From positions 42,787,429-42,851,428 of the forward strand of contig CM028328.1 of NCBI GenBank assembly GCA_016647705.1: a stretch of 64,000 nt of DNA. Direction: 5' to 3'. A program made the translations under genes and the position numbers. Within the stretch, counting starts at the first letter, position 1. Every line of letters starts with the position of its first letter. Origin of the DNA: Eucommia ulmoides (Eukaryota; Streptophyta; Magnoliopsida; Garryales; Eucommiaceae). A model generated the notes under the pieces. It searched no databases, was not told the DNA's origin, and saw only the letters and a program-made list of their open reading frames with translations. This document shows positions 48,520 to 60,159 of the stretch, one piece after another.

Positions 48520-49150
48520 ATCGTTAAGAGGGCTATAAGTGCAATTCATTTATTAGATAGTTTTAATTAATTTTTAATAGTATAGTAAAAGAGACAAATA
48601 AATAATTTCATATTTAACATAAAAGAAGGGGTTGTTGAAGAATTGTCCCTTTTTCCTCGAAAAACATTGAAAATAAACTAAACAAAAGCAAAATTTTGTT
48701 GTTCCCACTTCCTAGAAGAATAGAAAAAGAAATTTAGGTTCAGAATAACAAAACAAACTGTTAGTCCCACCAACATGGACCAGAAACAAAAATTTAGGAA
48801 CGTATATGGAAAGAAAAAAAAAAAGGAACACTAAACAAACACAACCTATGTGTTTCTGTTTGTTTCCATTCTTAAGAAAACTTTCAACAAAAACAATAAT
48901 ATGGGAACAGCTCTGGTTTGTTTTTCGACATTTGCCCTAAATTAATTTTTTCAGTAAAACTTTAGGGGTCAAGTATAATTTTTTCAGTCAAAATAAACAT
49001 TAATTCTAACAGAAGGGCCACTTAAAATAACTGTTACAAATTAGAGGGGTTGATTAAAAAAATTGAGTTGAAGGGCCATATATATATGGAATTTAGGATT
49101 TAAAAATGTTTTTGTTTTTATTTTTTCGTAAAAATTATCAATAATTGTAA
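48520..49150. other. MITE debris, no gene
   Basis: It contains GGAACACTAAACAAACACAACC at about 48829-48850 and TGTGTTTCTGTTTGTTTCCATTC beside it, which look like ends of the small Harbinger-like family seen at 20085, 51432 and 52591, but no complete pair is clear. 48520-48650 resembles 49735-49880. Confidence 0.4.
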
Positions 49151-49159
49151 CAGAGGGGC

Positions 49160-49720
49160 CATACGCCCCCCAGATTTTGGAAGAAAGAAGAAAGCAAAAG
49201 AAGAGGAAGATGCGATTTGGTTTCCTCCCTCTCAAAATCCGTTCATTTTAGAAAACATAGTTGTAGGAGCTTTTCTAGGCTCCGATTTTGAAAACGTTCT
49301 TTGGGCCTAGATTTGTTTGAAAAAATAGAGTCGAAACCTAGTATTGAGTTAAATGGTGTGCTAGGTCACCTGTATTTAGAAAAAATAATTTTTATTTTGA
49401 AATGGCCCAAGTTTTGACTTGAAAAAGAATTGATCGTAACCAAAGATTTCTTTAAAGTTTGAAAGTCGGTTATGCTCGGGGAAGGTGTTAGGCACACGAA
49501 GACGGGTCGTCCAAAGAAGGTACCTAAGTTTAAATAAATCTTTAAACTCAAACTAGTCTAATTAATTTTCTTCGATTTCTATCAACACAATAATTCTCAT
49601 TTTTAATATTTTTTTGTCTTTTTATGCATATTTTATGTAAGAAAATAAGAAAAAACATTTAAGAAAAAGTAGCAACAGATAAAACAGAAATATAATAAAG
49701 AACAAACAAAATAAAAACAA
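49160..49720 (+). repeat. Tat/Ogre-like LTR fragment
   Basis: It is collinear with 3110-3540: GAGCTTTTCTAGGCTCCGAT, TTAAATGGTGTGCTAGGTCA, TATGCTCGGGGAAGGTGTTA and AAGGTACCTAAGTTTAAATA. Only the first part of the LTR is present. Confidence 0.65.
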
Positions 49721-50403
49721 CAAACAATTAATTCTTTTAAGATGGTTATAAAGTAATTATTTTATTAGATAGTTTTAACTAAATTTTTAATAGTAAAGTA
49801 ATAAGGATAAATAAGTAATTTTATATTTAACATCAAACGAAAAGGGTGTCGGAGATATTTTTCAAATGACACAGGATATCGTTGTAAGTTTTTCAAATGA
49901 CAAGGAGTATCACTGAAACTTACCCATATAGTTCATGGTTGTTTTTATTATAATTAATTATATGTGACTTATCTCTTCCTCGCCTTCTCTCTGTCTAACC
50001 ATTTAATAAATTTTTATCTCTTCATTTATTAATTACATATAAAATTTATTAAATTGCATTTGCTCAAAAAAGTATTCCATTAATTTTTAACCAAATAATA
50101 GAAACTATTAAATAATATTAAAAAAAGACCTATTATATTAATTTAAAACTATTATATGAAAAAAATAAATAAATAATTTTTTTTGAAAAATCCCTTTAGA
50201 AACTTATTTACTTTTTTCTAAAATTAAATATAGGTGATGACATTAAAAGTTTTAAAGATTGACATTATTTTTTTTTTTTTTTTTTTGTTGTTGTAATTCT
50301 ATTTTTATCTTTTTTCTATATTTTCGCAAAATATATGAATTATAAAATTAAAAGATCAATTGTATGTATATCTAACATTCAAATAAATATATCATTTTTT
50401 TAG

Positions 50404-50435
50404 TAGAACCGCAAAATATGTGGGTCTAAAACTAG
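50404..50435 (+). mobile_element. Possible Helitron-like 3' terminus
   Basis: GAACCGCAAAATATGTGGGTC can fold weakly, and 10 bp later AAACTAG is followed by T, as in Helitron ends (CTRR then T). A similar word group occurs at about 12722-12750 (TTGTGCGAGTCTAAAACTTG). No matching 5' end is identified in the AT-rich text to the left (49740-50400). Confidence 0.3.
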
Positions 50436-50902
50436 TATATATATACAAAAGTTATAAAATTCATTGAATCCATTATAATAATAAATAACAATTAAATTCA
50501 CTGAAATTTAATAATATTTAAAATTTAGTTAAATAAAATATTAAAAAAAAGAAAAATTAAAGAGAAATCAAGAAAAAGAGTGTGAACTCTCCGTCATTTT
50601 CAAATTTAGTCTTTCTTCTATAGATGTATCCAGGAGGCCGAATAAAAACTAGCATGAGGACCATATCAAAGTGGAGATACAACACTTAGAGGGTCAAAAG
50701 TGTATTATTTCATTTAATGGTGTTCTGAGAATCTGGCGCCCATCAAACGGGTGAGTTGGAAACATGGTCTCCACTAAGATTTTCTCGGTTCGTACTTGAT
50801 TTGTAAACCGTCAAATCGGCACCGCAAAGACCGGGAGTGCCGGTACCACCAGATATCCTATTCCGATCCGACGACGACAGAGAGTTTTTCCGAGCGGCAA
50901 AA

Positions 50903-53284
50903 ATGTGGTGGTTTAGAGGAAAAGGTCCGTCGGGTTTCTCGTCCTCCAGCACCGCCGAGGAAGTCACGCATGGAATCGATGGCTCCGGCCTTACCGCCAT
51001 TGTTACAGGTCCGTTCGAAATCTTACTGTATAAACTCATTGATTCGTCGCAAGTATCTTCTTTCTTTAATTCAACGATTCCGAATTTGATTTTTACTATA
51101 TCTAAACTTTTAAGAATAATAATGTATAATCGATTTTTTTTTTTTTTGGTGTATTCCCCCTTAATTTTAGGGAAGTTTGGTGAAAGATGCTATTCCATAA
51201 AACCATTACTTTGTGGTTGCGGGATTCTATAACAGTAATTTTTTAACACGTGACATAGTCTAAGTATTACTCAATCTAAGTATTGTGAAGGCATTGACTT
51301 AAAATTAAGCCCCAAGATATTACCTAAATCAGTATCTATTTTAGAGAGAGCATATTTGGTTCTCCAAATGTAGAGAATCATTATTCTCTATTTCAACAAA
51401 AATATAGAGGTTATTATTGGAGATGCTCCAAGTCCATATTTGTTTACTGTTTATGTTCCCAAAAACTGGGAAAGAAAAAAAGGTTTGGAGACAAAAACAC
51501 TGTTTCTACTCTGTTCTTATATTTTTAGAACAATTGTTTTGGGGGAAAATAGCATAACTGTTTTCAAAATTTTGTGAGACTAGAAACACTAAACAGATGC
51601 CACCTAAGGTTACTATGTCCTCAAAACGGGGTCGTGAATGCTTACTTAAAAATAAATAGTGTTTGTTTAATCTTTTAAAAAGTACTTCCAAAAAATCTAG
51701 TCAAAGTATTTATTTTTTGAAAAACCAACTATAATCTCTTATTTTGGGTTCTTAATATATAGTGCCCTATTTTTATTTTTTATTTTTATTATTATTTTCC
51801 TGTTTTTGGGAGTAACTTATCCTTTAGTGCTTACTAACATTTTGCTAAACTTTAACTATGATATCAAATGCAAATTCAAAATCTAAAATCTTATTTGAAG
51901 GGCTTAATCATAAGGAGAAGAAACACGAGGATAGAAATTATAGGTGACTTATTTAGAAGATAATATGATATTTTTTCCTTTTTATTTATTTTTTATTTAT
52001 ATATATATTCGAAAAAAATTATGGAAAACCCTCTACGAAATTCTCTTGGATTAGGGATATCACTTTATATCATCTCTCCTTGTATGTTCATTTATTATTT
52101 TTTTATTATAAAAAGTACTTAAACTTTACTAAACGGTGCCTTAGTTTTTAAATATTTTGTTGGTTGTTTCCGGAATATGATCACTTTTCTTATCTTCAAA
52201 ATTTGTGATTCTAACACTAAACATGAAACTTGGACTAGTTTTTACAGATTGAAAGCATTATCATATGTTCTTTACAGCATTTTTATTTATTTATTTTAAA
52301 ATTTTTGTTGAGATTATAGGAGCATCGAGTGGCATTGGAACGGAAACTGCACGTGTTCTTGCTTTGCGTGGAGTGCATGTTATCATGGGTGTGAGGAATA
52401 TGGCTGCTGGCAAAGAGGTTAAGGAGGCAATAGTCAAGAATATTCCCTCTGCTAAAGTTGAAGCCATGGAGTTGGATCTTAGTTCAATGGCATCCGTATG
52501 GAAATTTGCATCCAATTATACTTCATCCGGCCGGCCATTGAATCTTTTAATGTAAGAAGAGAACAAATATCAGGCTCTAATGTGCCTGATGCCCCCATGT
52601 TTTAGTATTTCTGTTCCCCAAAAACTGGGAACAGAAACAAAAATATGGGAACAAAAAAAACCTGTTTCTGTTTTCATATTTTTAGAACAAAAAAATTGGG
52701 AATGGAATAGAATTGTTTCCAATCTCTATTTTATTCCAAGATTTCTGGGAATAGAAACAGAAATCTGGAACAGAAACACAAACGATTGCCCCCTTTACTA
52801 CAAAAAGAAAATCTATTTTTTTTTTTTCCTTTTTTGTTATCAGTAACAATGCAGGAGTAATGGCAACCCCTTTCACGCTGTCCAAAGACAGCATAGAACT
52901 ACAGTTTGCGACAAACCACATAGGTCTCTCTCTCTCTCTCTCTCATTTTTTTGATACACAAGAAATTCAGAAAATTTAAATGTGCACTACCACTTGGGTA
53001 CATTAGATAATCACTAGGTTACAAGGCTTGGGTTTCTTTGTCATAATTTGAGAAGAACTAATATATATAAATACAGATAAATGCTATTTGTATCGTGATG
53101 ATGATTCCTAAGATCTTTTCCCCCTTATAGGTCACTTTCTTTTGACAAATATGCTATTGGAGACCATGAAGAAAACGGCTCGTCAAAGCAAAAGAGAGGG
53201 AAGGATTGTAAACGTCTCTTCAGAGGCTCATCGATATGCATATCCCGAAGGAATTCGTTTTGATAAAATCAATGACAAAGAGGG
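50903..53284 (+). CDS. TIC32-like short-chain dehydrogenase/reductase, exons 1-4 (partial gene)
   Basis: The predicted exons are 50903-51008, 52320-52551, 52844-52923 and 53131-53284; all introns are GT..AG and the phases join (190 codons plus 2 nt). The protein starts [20 protein letters not shown] and continues [20 protein letters not shown], with the NAD(P)-binding TGASSGIG at residues 35-42 across the exon 1/2 joint, D-L-S-S near 90, [13 protein letters not shown] at 114-126 and [12 protein letters not shown] at 163-174 holding the catalytic Ser region. This is the plant TIC32-like SDR family (about 315 aa), NADPH-dependent oxidoreductases reported at the chloroplast inner envelope; many paralogues have unknown substrates. 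The start is chosen because the family begins MW.F and no in-frame ATG lies upstream. The YxxxK exon is missing: intron 4 is filled with retroelements to beyond 63320. MITEs lie in introns 1 and 2. Whether the gene still works cannot be told here. Confidence 0.85.
51432..51604. mobile_element. Small Harbinger-like MITE in intron 1
   Basis: Ends GTCCATATTTGTTTACTGTT and, inverted, GGTGGCATCTGTTTAGTGTT; flanks CAA and TAA. The interior is AAAACTGGGAAAGAAA..TTCTTATATTTTTAGAACA, shared with the intron 2 copy. Confidence 0.6.
52591..52793. mobile_element. Small Harbinger-like MITE in intron 2
   Basis: Ends GCCCCCATGTTTTAGTATTT and, inverted, GGGGGCAATCGTTTGTGTTT, then TCTGTTCC on both sides. It fills most of the 292-bp intron between exons 2 and 3. 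The target duplication is unclear. Confidence 0.6.
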
Positions 53285-53650
53285 GTAAGTTTGACTGGAA
53301 GTCGTTAGCAATTGAATTAGATCTTGACTTTTACGTAGTCAAGATGAACCCTATGTTAAGGAGTATTAGAGTTTGTTCGGGTGAGATATTTAAACCAGGA
53401 ATTTGATTGAAAAGGAAGTAGTAAATTTTCTCAAGAAATTATCTTAAGAAAATTTACAAATCCCTTTTACGAATCAAATTTATTCTTCAAATAACTTACC
53501 AAAATGCACTCGTAGGAACCCCTAGATATGAAAATGAATGATTTATACTTCTAAATTGCTACAAATGAGTTGAGCTGAGTCGAGTAATAGTTGTTTAAGT
53601 GTTTAAGCTCTGTTAGTTTATATTTTAAATTTTTTAGCCGTGTTTGATCT

Positions 53651-55891
53651 TGATAGAACACACTCAAGCATTAACTGGTAGAATGAGGAATATAAGGAAA
53701 TTTGGAGAAATAATTGTTGAAACAGTAATTGAATTCACTAAACAATGAAGAGTAATTGCTGAAACAGTAAATGAAGAATGGAAATACATGAAAACAGTAA
53801 ATGAATGCTAGGATTTCGAGAGCCTAGTCTCTCCCATTCAATTTCCAAATTTTCGATCCCTTCTCTCCTACCTTCTACTTTCTACTGCTATCTATACTGA
53901 AAACTTGAACACTCCCATCAAACTCAACAACTCAAAACAGACTCTAACAACTTAACTAGACTCTAACCAACTCAAACAACTCAACGACCAAAAGAAAATA
54001 GAAACTTCTATGCTATCCAACTCAGTGGTCTATCAATACCGCCCCCTCAGACTCTCACCTTGTCCTCAAGGTGATCATATGTTAATTGAATGTTCAACCC
54101 CAATCCCCTTTAGCGTACTCGATTTTGTGTCTCTTCTTATCCGCATGATCCTCCATTCGTTTCGGAGAAATATTCAAATGACTTTTGAATTCTTTCGAGA
54201 CTTGGTCCTTAGTTTTAGGTTGAATGTCAACTTCATGTTGCATTGTTAATGACCCACGTTCTTGTTTTATTTCTTCACCTCCTACTTCTTCAATCAAACA
54301 AGAATCATCTAATAGTAGTAAATTAGGATGTTGATTCTTACACACGTGGCCAGGAGAGAATTTCTCATCACATTTGAAGCACAAACCCTTTTTGCGGTGA
54401 TGAAAAAATTCGGTGTCGGTGTAAACACGGTTGTCGTTCTGTTTTTGTGCAACCAGAAATTCCTCCGACCCATTCGTCGTCTGTGCTGGTTCTGTGCTAG
54501 TGGTCGTCATCGATGTAGGTGGTGCGACTCCGTTCAACGCTTGCGTCGTCGTGTGAATGGTCATCGCCGGCGATGGAGATGGGTAGGTGTTCGCAGGTCT
54601 ATTAATCGTCGTAGGGAAATTCGTCGAATACGTAGGGCTTGAATAGGTTGTACCCGACCCAGAACCCGATGATTTGCTCCATGATCCATTGGATTCTGAC
54701 CTGACCCGCGTGGATTGTAACACTGTTACCTTGTTCTTATCTTCGATCAAACGTGCAGCCTCTATCATTTCCATAAAATTGTTGGGTTTGAGCAATCGCA
54801 CCTCAGCTCTGATCGAAGCCTTCAAACCATTGAGGTATGTGCTCTCCAAGATTTGATTCGATAGCCCCTTCAATGGTGACGCCAAAACTTCGAAGCGCTC
54901 TTGATAGTCCTCAACAGTGGTTACTTGACGTATGGCCAGAAACTTTTCGCACAGAGACCCTTCCATACTTGATCGAAATCGATGCAGGAAAGCCAACTTG
55001 AAATCGTTCTAGGTATGAAATCTAAGCTTATCTTCCACATATTGGTACCATGCTAGGGCTTTCCCTTCCATGCTCAAGGCCACCGCTTTTAATCTCTCAC
55101 CATCGTTCATCTAATTTAATTTGAAATACCTTTCTGCCCTAAAAACCCACCTATCGGGATCCATTCCTGTGAAAATCGGTAGTTCCAATCTCTGAAACGA
55201 CCTATTCCCAAACATTTCCGTCGTAACTCCTCCTCCCATAGTCTGTGACTCCATCATCTGTGATTGTTTCTGTTTCTCCTCCATTCGTGATGAAGAACAC
55301 GAGTCATCCTTACGTAGCATCAAATCTAAATTCTCCATCATAATAGCCATTGATTTCTCTAAACCACCGATTTTCTGAACTTCAGTACGCATAGCATTAA
55401 TTGTCTTCTCCAATCCAACAATTTTCTGAGCTTCAATATCCATTATCTCCTCCAATGCCTCAACCTTCTTTTGTGCCATTTTCCCCAGAATTGTTACTAC
55501 TCTAATACCAATTTGATAGAACACACTCAAGTTTTAACTGGTAGAATGAGGAATATAGGGAAATTGAGAGAAATAATTGCTGAAACAGTAATTGAATTCA
55601 CTAAACAATGAAGAGTAATTGCTGAAACAGTAAATGAAGAATGGAAATACAGGAAAACAGTAAATGAATGCTAGGATTTCGAGAGCCTAGTCTCGTCCAT
55701 TCAATTTCCAAATTTTCGATCCTTTCTCTCCTACCTTCTACTGCTATCTATACTGAAAACTTGAACACTCCCAACAAACTCAACAACTCAAAACATACTC
55801 TAACAACTTAACTAGACTCTAACCGACTCAAACAACTCAATAACCAAAAGAAAATAGAAACTTCTATGCTATCCAACTCAGTGGTCTATCA
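53651..55891 (-). mobile_element. Gag-only Ty3/Gypsy element with two LTRs
   Basis: LTRs at 53651-54035 and 55514-55891 (TGATAGAACACACTCAAG ... GTGGTCTATCA) differ by about 4% by eye, so insertion was perhaps 1.5-3 million years ago at commonly used plant rates. Perfect 5-bp duplication GATCT (53646-53650, 55892-55896). A PBS-like TGGTATTAGAG (initiator-Met type) follows the 5' LTR on the minus strand (about 55500-55510), and a G-rich PPT precedes the 3' LTR. Only a gag region lies between (about 54094-55480): a coiled-coil-like start, a gag core (MAFLHRFRSSMEGSLCEKFL, YLNGLKASIRAEVRLL) and a CCHC-like knuckle strip (GLCFKCDEKFSPGHVC). There is no protease, RT or integrase. It is a broken but structurally complete small element with a few breaks. 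Confidence 0.88.
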
Positions 55892-55896
55892 GATCT

Positions 55897-56528
55897 CTAA
55901 CTTGATTTTGGTTCGAAAACACAATTAAGCTTGAGCCATGCTCAAGTATTATAATTTTATACATCATATGCTTATGTTCCCAAAGATATTCAAGCTTCTG
56001 GCAAACAAGTTTAGCTCGGCTAGAATATTATACGAACACAAAATTGAACTCGAGTTTGGCTTGTTTAATAAATAAAGAACACCAAACGAGGTTTTTTGGG
56101 CCGGAGCTCGAGTTGTTCGCGAACCGATATTTAAAAGTGTTTCTAATATTCTATTCGTGTTTCCAAAAAAATTGCATAATATTTATCATTATTTTATAGG
56201 AAAATTTATTCTATTATCTTTTAAATAATTCACTTAGTATTTTTTTTTATCTTTATTTTGTTTCTCTTTATCTTTTAATTGTTTGAATAAGTTTTTAATC
56301 ATTTGGTTATATTAACTAAGTTGATTTCCTTTAGTTGATATCGTCTAGATGTTAAATTTGTATTTGATATTATCGTTAAGTTTGCTAAGTACTAAATATA
56401 AGGTGAAGATTATTGTTGTCTTAAAAAAAAAAAAAAAAAAGATTTTAACTTATTTTGTCCTGATGACTTTACAACATTTTATTTTATCTTTTGATTTTTA
56501 AATCGTATGTAATTAGTCCTATGACTAG
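55897..56528 (+). other. Intron remainder with CTCGAG-type repeat debris
   Basis: AAATTGAACTCGAGTTTGGC and CCGGAGCTCGAGTTGTTCGC look like parts of a common dispersed plant repeat; 53540-53640 has related text on the other side of the gag-only element. No gene is seen. Confidence 0.35.
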
Positions 56529-57715
56529 TGTTGGAATATTTATTATTTCCATTAATGCATAATTTATTATTTAGTATTTTCTATTTAGGTTATGTTTACC
56601 AATTTAGTAGCTTCTTTTATTTCATTAATTAGTCCATTTATTAGAGTGACATTATTCCTAATTTATCCTACCATTATGGCTATATAATAGGGAATGTAGA
56701 GCCTTATTTTATAGAATCATTACATAATAACAAAATATTCTATTCCTTTCCAAAAAACTGTTTTTTGGTATCAGAGTCTAAAAAGAGAAAAATAATAGGA
56801 GGCATGGGGGAAGAGGAAAACATGCCCCCACGCCTCACCACCTTTCGGACATCGCCTTCCTATGGTGCTGAACCACCTTCCAACCATCGTTGTTGTTGCA
56901 CCTTTGTCTCGCGGCAACACTTGTCTTCGCCTTCACCTCACGTTGGCCCTTCTCTGTGGAGATATCTTTCATGATGGTTGTCCGGTGTTCTAGTTATCAC
57001 CGTTGGTCAGTCGGAGTTTTAGTTGTCGCCGTTGGACGCGCTACGTTCCAATTGTTGCCGTTAGTCATCCAATACTTACCTTCGTCCTTTCTCTACCATT
57101 GTTTCCGGCAATAACCATTCTTCCGTTCTTATTTTTCGAAAGCTGGGACTTAAACACTTTTGTCCCAGGTCGAGGAAAAGTGTTGAAATATTAATAGTTT
57201 CATTAATGCATTATTTATTATTTAGTATCTCCTATTTAGATCATGACGACCAATCTGGTAGCTGATAGACCATTGATTAAGTGCACTTATGTGCGGCAAA
57301 GGCAAAGCAAGCTGGGGAGGGATTAGTTGCATGGAAGCTTCCAGTTTCTGTTTGGTTGTTGAAGCAGTGAGTTAGTTAGAAGAGCTGGAACTGTTGAATT
57401 TGTTATTTGTTGGTTAGTTGAGTTTGTTGTTTGTTGAGTTTGAGCTTGAGTTGGTGCTTCAAGTATAAATAGAGAAGGGGAGGGAGGGGGAGAGCATCGA
57501 AATTGTGAAGAACAAAAGGGAGAGGCCAGGCTCTCGAAACTCTGGATTATTTCTCTGTTTCTGTTTTTTTTGTTTTCTTTGTAATTCTCATTAACTGAGT
57601 TAGTGAATTTCATTGCATTTCCTTACAATTTCGGTTCCCAAATTCATCATTATCTCGATTTGTTATCTTTGATCTATCAAATTGGTAATCAGAGCAGTGA
57701 CTATTCTGGGGTAAA

Positions 57716-59480
57716 ATGGCGCAAAAGAAGGTTGAGGTATTGGAGGAGAGAATGGACCTTGTCTGTAAGGATATCGACTCTATACGTATTGAAGTTCAGA
57801 AGATCGGAAACTTAGAGAAAACAATGGCTCTTATGATGGAGAAGTTGGATCTAATGGCGCGGAGGGAAGATTCGTGTTCTACTTCATGAATGGAGGAGAA
57901 GCAAAAAGAGTCTCAGGTGATGGAGTCACAGACTATGGGAGGTGGAATTACTACTGAGACATTTGGGAATTGAGCATTTCGGAGATTGGAATTGCCAATT
58001 TTCATGGGTGTGGATCCTGATGGGTGGATTTTTCGAGCAGAAAGGTATTTTACAATGAATAAGATGAACGATAGAGAGAAGTTAGAAGCAGTGACTTTGA
58101 GCATGGAAGGGAAAGCCTTTGCATGATATCAATATATAGAAGATAAGCTTAGGTGGCGTTTGGTAACCGTTTCTGTTTCCATTCCAGCAATGGGATGGGA
58201 TGAGAATTTTGTTTTCTTCTCGGGAGTAGAATCGCGTTTGGTAATGATAATTTTTTTTTTGTTTTGGGAAGGGAATTGTATTTGGTAACGATTTTATCCT
58301 AAAATCTTTTTTTTTTTTCTTTCTGTTTTGGCCTGACGGCGGGGTGGCGGTGGCTCCGGCGCCGTTCACTACCGGACGGCGGTGGCGGTGGCGCCAGCTA
58401 CGACCGGGGGGCGGTGGCGCCGGCTACGACCGGGCGTCGGCGACGCCGGAAGGCAATGGCGCCCGCCGGCGAAGCCGGCTGGAAGGCAATGGGGCCGTCG
58501 CCGGCGACGGCCGGGTGACAGTGGCCGAAAAATTTCCGGCCGGACGGTGATCGGCGACGGTCGCCGGAGATGGTCGGCAGCGGCAGACGGTGGTCGGCCG
58601 GCGGGTGAACAGTGACCATGTGTTTTGGGAATGAAATGGGAATAATGAGAAACAACTTTTTTTTTGTTTCTCATTTCTTAAGAAAAAAGTGGGCACAATT
58701 CTCAAATGGGAATGAAATGGAAATAGAAACAAAAATTACCAAACGCTATTCCCAAACAGAATTCCCAAAAATCTGGGAATGGAATGGGAATTTCTGGAAT
58801 AGAAATGGTTACCAAACGGGTTAGATTTCATACCTGGAATGCATTCAAGCTAGCTTTTCTGCATCGGTTTCGATCGAGTATGGAGGGATCTCTTTACGAA
58901 AAGTTTTTAGCTATCCGCCAATAATCTTCTGTCGAGGATTACCAGAAGTGTTTCGAGGTTTTGGCAGCACCATTGAAGGGCCTCTCGGAGGAAGTTTTGC
59001 AGAGCACTTACCTCAACGGGTTGAAATCAACGATCAGAGCAGAGGTGAGATTACTTAGACCTAGCAATTTGTTAGAAATGATGGAGGCTGCTTGTATGAT
59101 CGAAGATAAGAACAAGGTACTCCAATCTACACGGATCAGTCTGGATCGTGGAGCAGGGCAGCGGGTTCCGGGTCGGGTTCAACTTACTCGAATCCTAGGC
59201 ATACGACGAATCAAGCAACGACGACGTATCGACCTACAAATTCATTCAGACCATCGTTGACGACGAAGACTGGTCATGCTAGACCAGACCAGAGACAAAC
59301 ACCACCGGAGGAAACGACGGCGACATGCACTTCGTCGACCTACAAGCAATTTTCAGACTTTGAGCTTTTGAGTCGACGAGTGCGAGGATTATGCTTTCGG
59401 TGTGAGGAGAAGTATTCTCCTGGCCATATATGTAAAAATCGGCAGCTCCAAGTTCTGATTGTGGCTGATGCTAGAGCGAT
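57716..59480 (+). pseudogene. Chromovirus gag and zinc knuckle remnant
   Basis: A coiled-coil-like N-terminus, a gag core (YLNGLKSTIRAEVRLLRPSN, EAACMIEDKNK) and a knuckle strip (GLCFRCEEKYSPGHICK) are recognisable on both sides of the MITE. It is a fossil part of the chromovirus. Confidence 0.85.
58152..58820. mobile_element. PIF/Harbinger-type MITE inside the chromovirus gag
   Basis: TTA flanks both ends (58149-58151, 58821-58823). Ends GGTGGCGTTTGGTAACCGTT and, inverted, CCCGTTTGGTAACCATTTCT. The related gag-only element reads GATAAGCTTAGATTTCATAC without interruption (complement of about 55012-55031), showing the empty site. The core (58330-58610) is very GC-rich with repeated GGCGACGGCCGG and GCCGGCGAAGCCGG words; the frames through it are not genes. 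It is the same family as 39984-40608. Confidence 0.95.
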
Positions 59481-60050
59481 TGAGGAAGTGGAAGAGGAGG
59501 ATTTAGTAGAAGAGATGCCTGAGCTTGTGGAAGGCGCAATTGAACTCTCTATGAACTCTGTAATGGGGTTTACCTATCCCCGCACTATGAAATTGCCAGG
59601 GGAGATTGGAACACAAATGGTGTCGGTGTTGATAGATTGCAACGCATCGCACAATTTCATCTCTAAAGATGTAGTACAACGACTGAATCTACCAATAACG
59701 GCGATCGCGGCATACAAAGTAATAATGGGAACAGGAGGCATAGTGTGTGCCGATGGAATTTGCAAAGGAGTGTTATTATCTCTTCCTGAAGTAGAGGTGG
59801 TGGAGGATTTTCTACCATTGGAGTTAGGGAAAAAAGACGTGATTTTGGGCATGCAATGGCTAACAAAATTGGGAGCGATGCCAGTTAATTGGAAAGCCTT
59901 AACCATGAAATTTACCTTGGGTCAAACCACGATAACGCTGAAGGGAGAACTGGGGCTTTGCAAAAAGCAGATATCGCTCAAAGCAATGATGCGTACTGTG
60001 CAGCATGAAGGACACGGGTATTTGCTTGAATTGGGGACCCTTGTGTCATG
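59481..60050 (+). pseudogene. Chromovirus protease remnant
   Basis: VSVLIDCNASHNFIS occupies the place of the aspartic protease strip, followed by DVILGMQWLTKLG; the order and text fit plant Gypsy pepsin-like proteases. It is a fossil part. Confidence 0.8.
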
Positions 60051-60159
60051 AAACGGAAAAGAAGAAGTAGCTATGGAGGTGTCCCAAGCTGTCAGGAAGT
60101 TGCTACAAGAATATCCTGAAGTGGTGAAGGAGCCAAGGGGATTACCCCCTCAACGGGAA

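Noticed and set aside
50796-50902. Longer N-terminus for the dehydrogenase from an upstream in-frame start
   Set aside because: The only upstream in-frame start is a GTG-type codon; the family begins MW.F, which fits the ATG at 50903.
54328-54642. Arg-rich plus-strand frame of 104 codons
   Set aside because: It is the antisense of the gag region of the minus-strand gag-only element.
58082-58732. Several Arg/Pro/Gly-rich frames of 68-102 codons
   Set aside because: Same reason: GC-rich MITE core, with no stop codons because of base composition.
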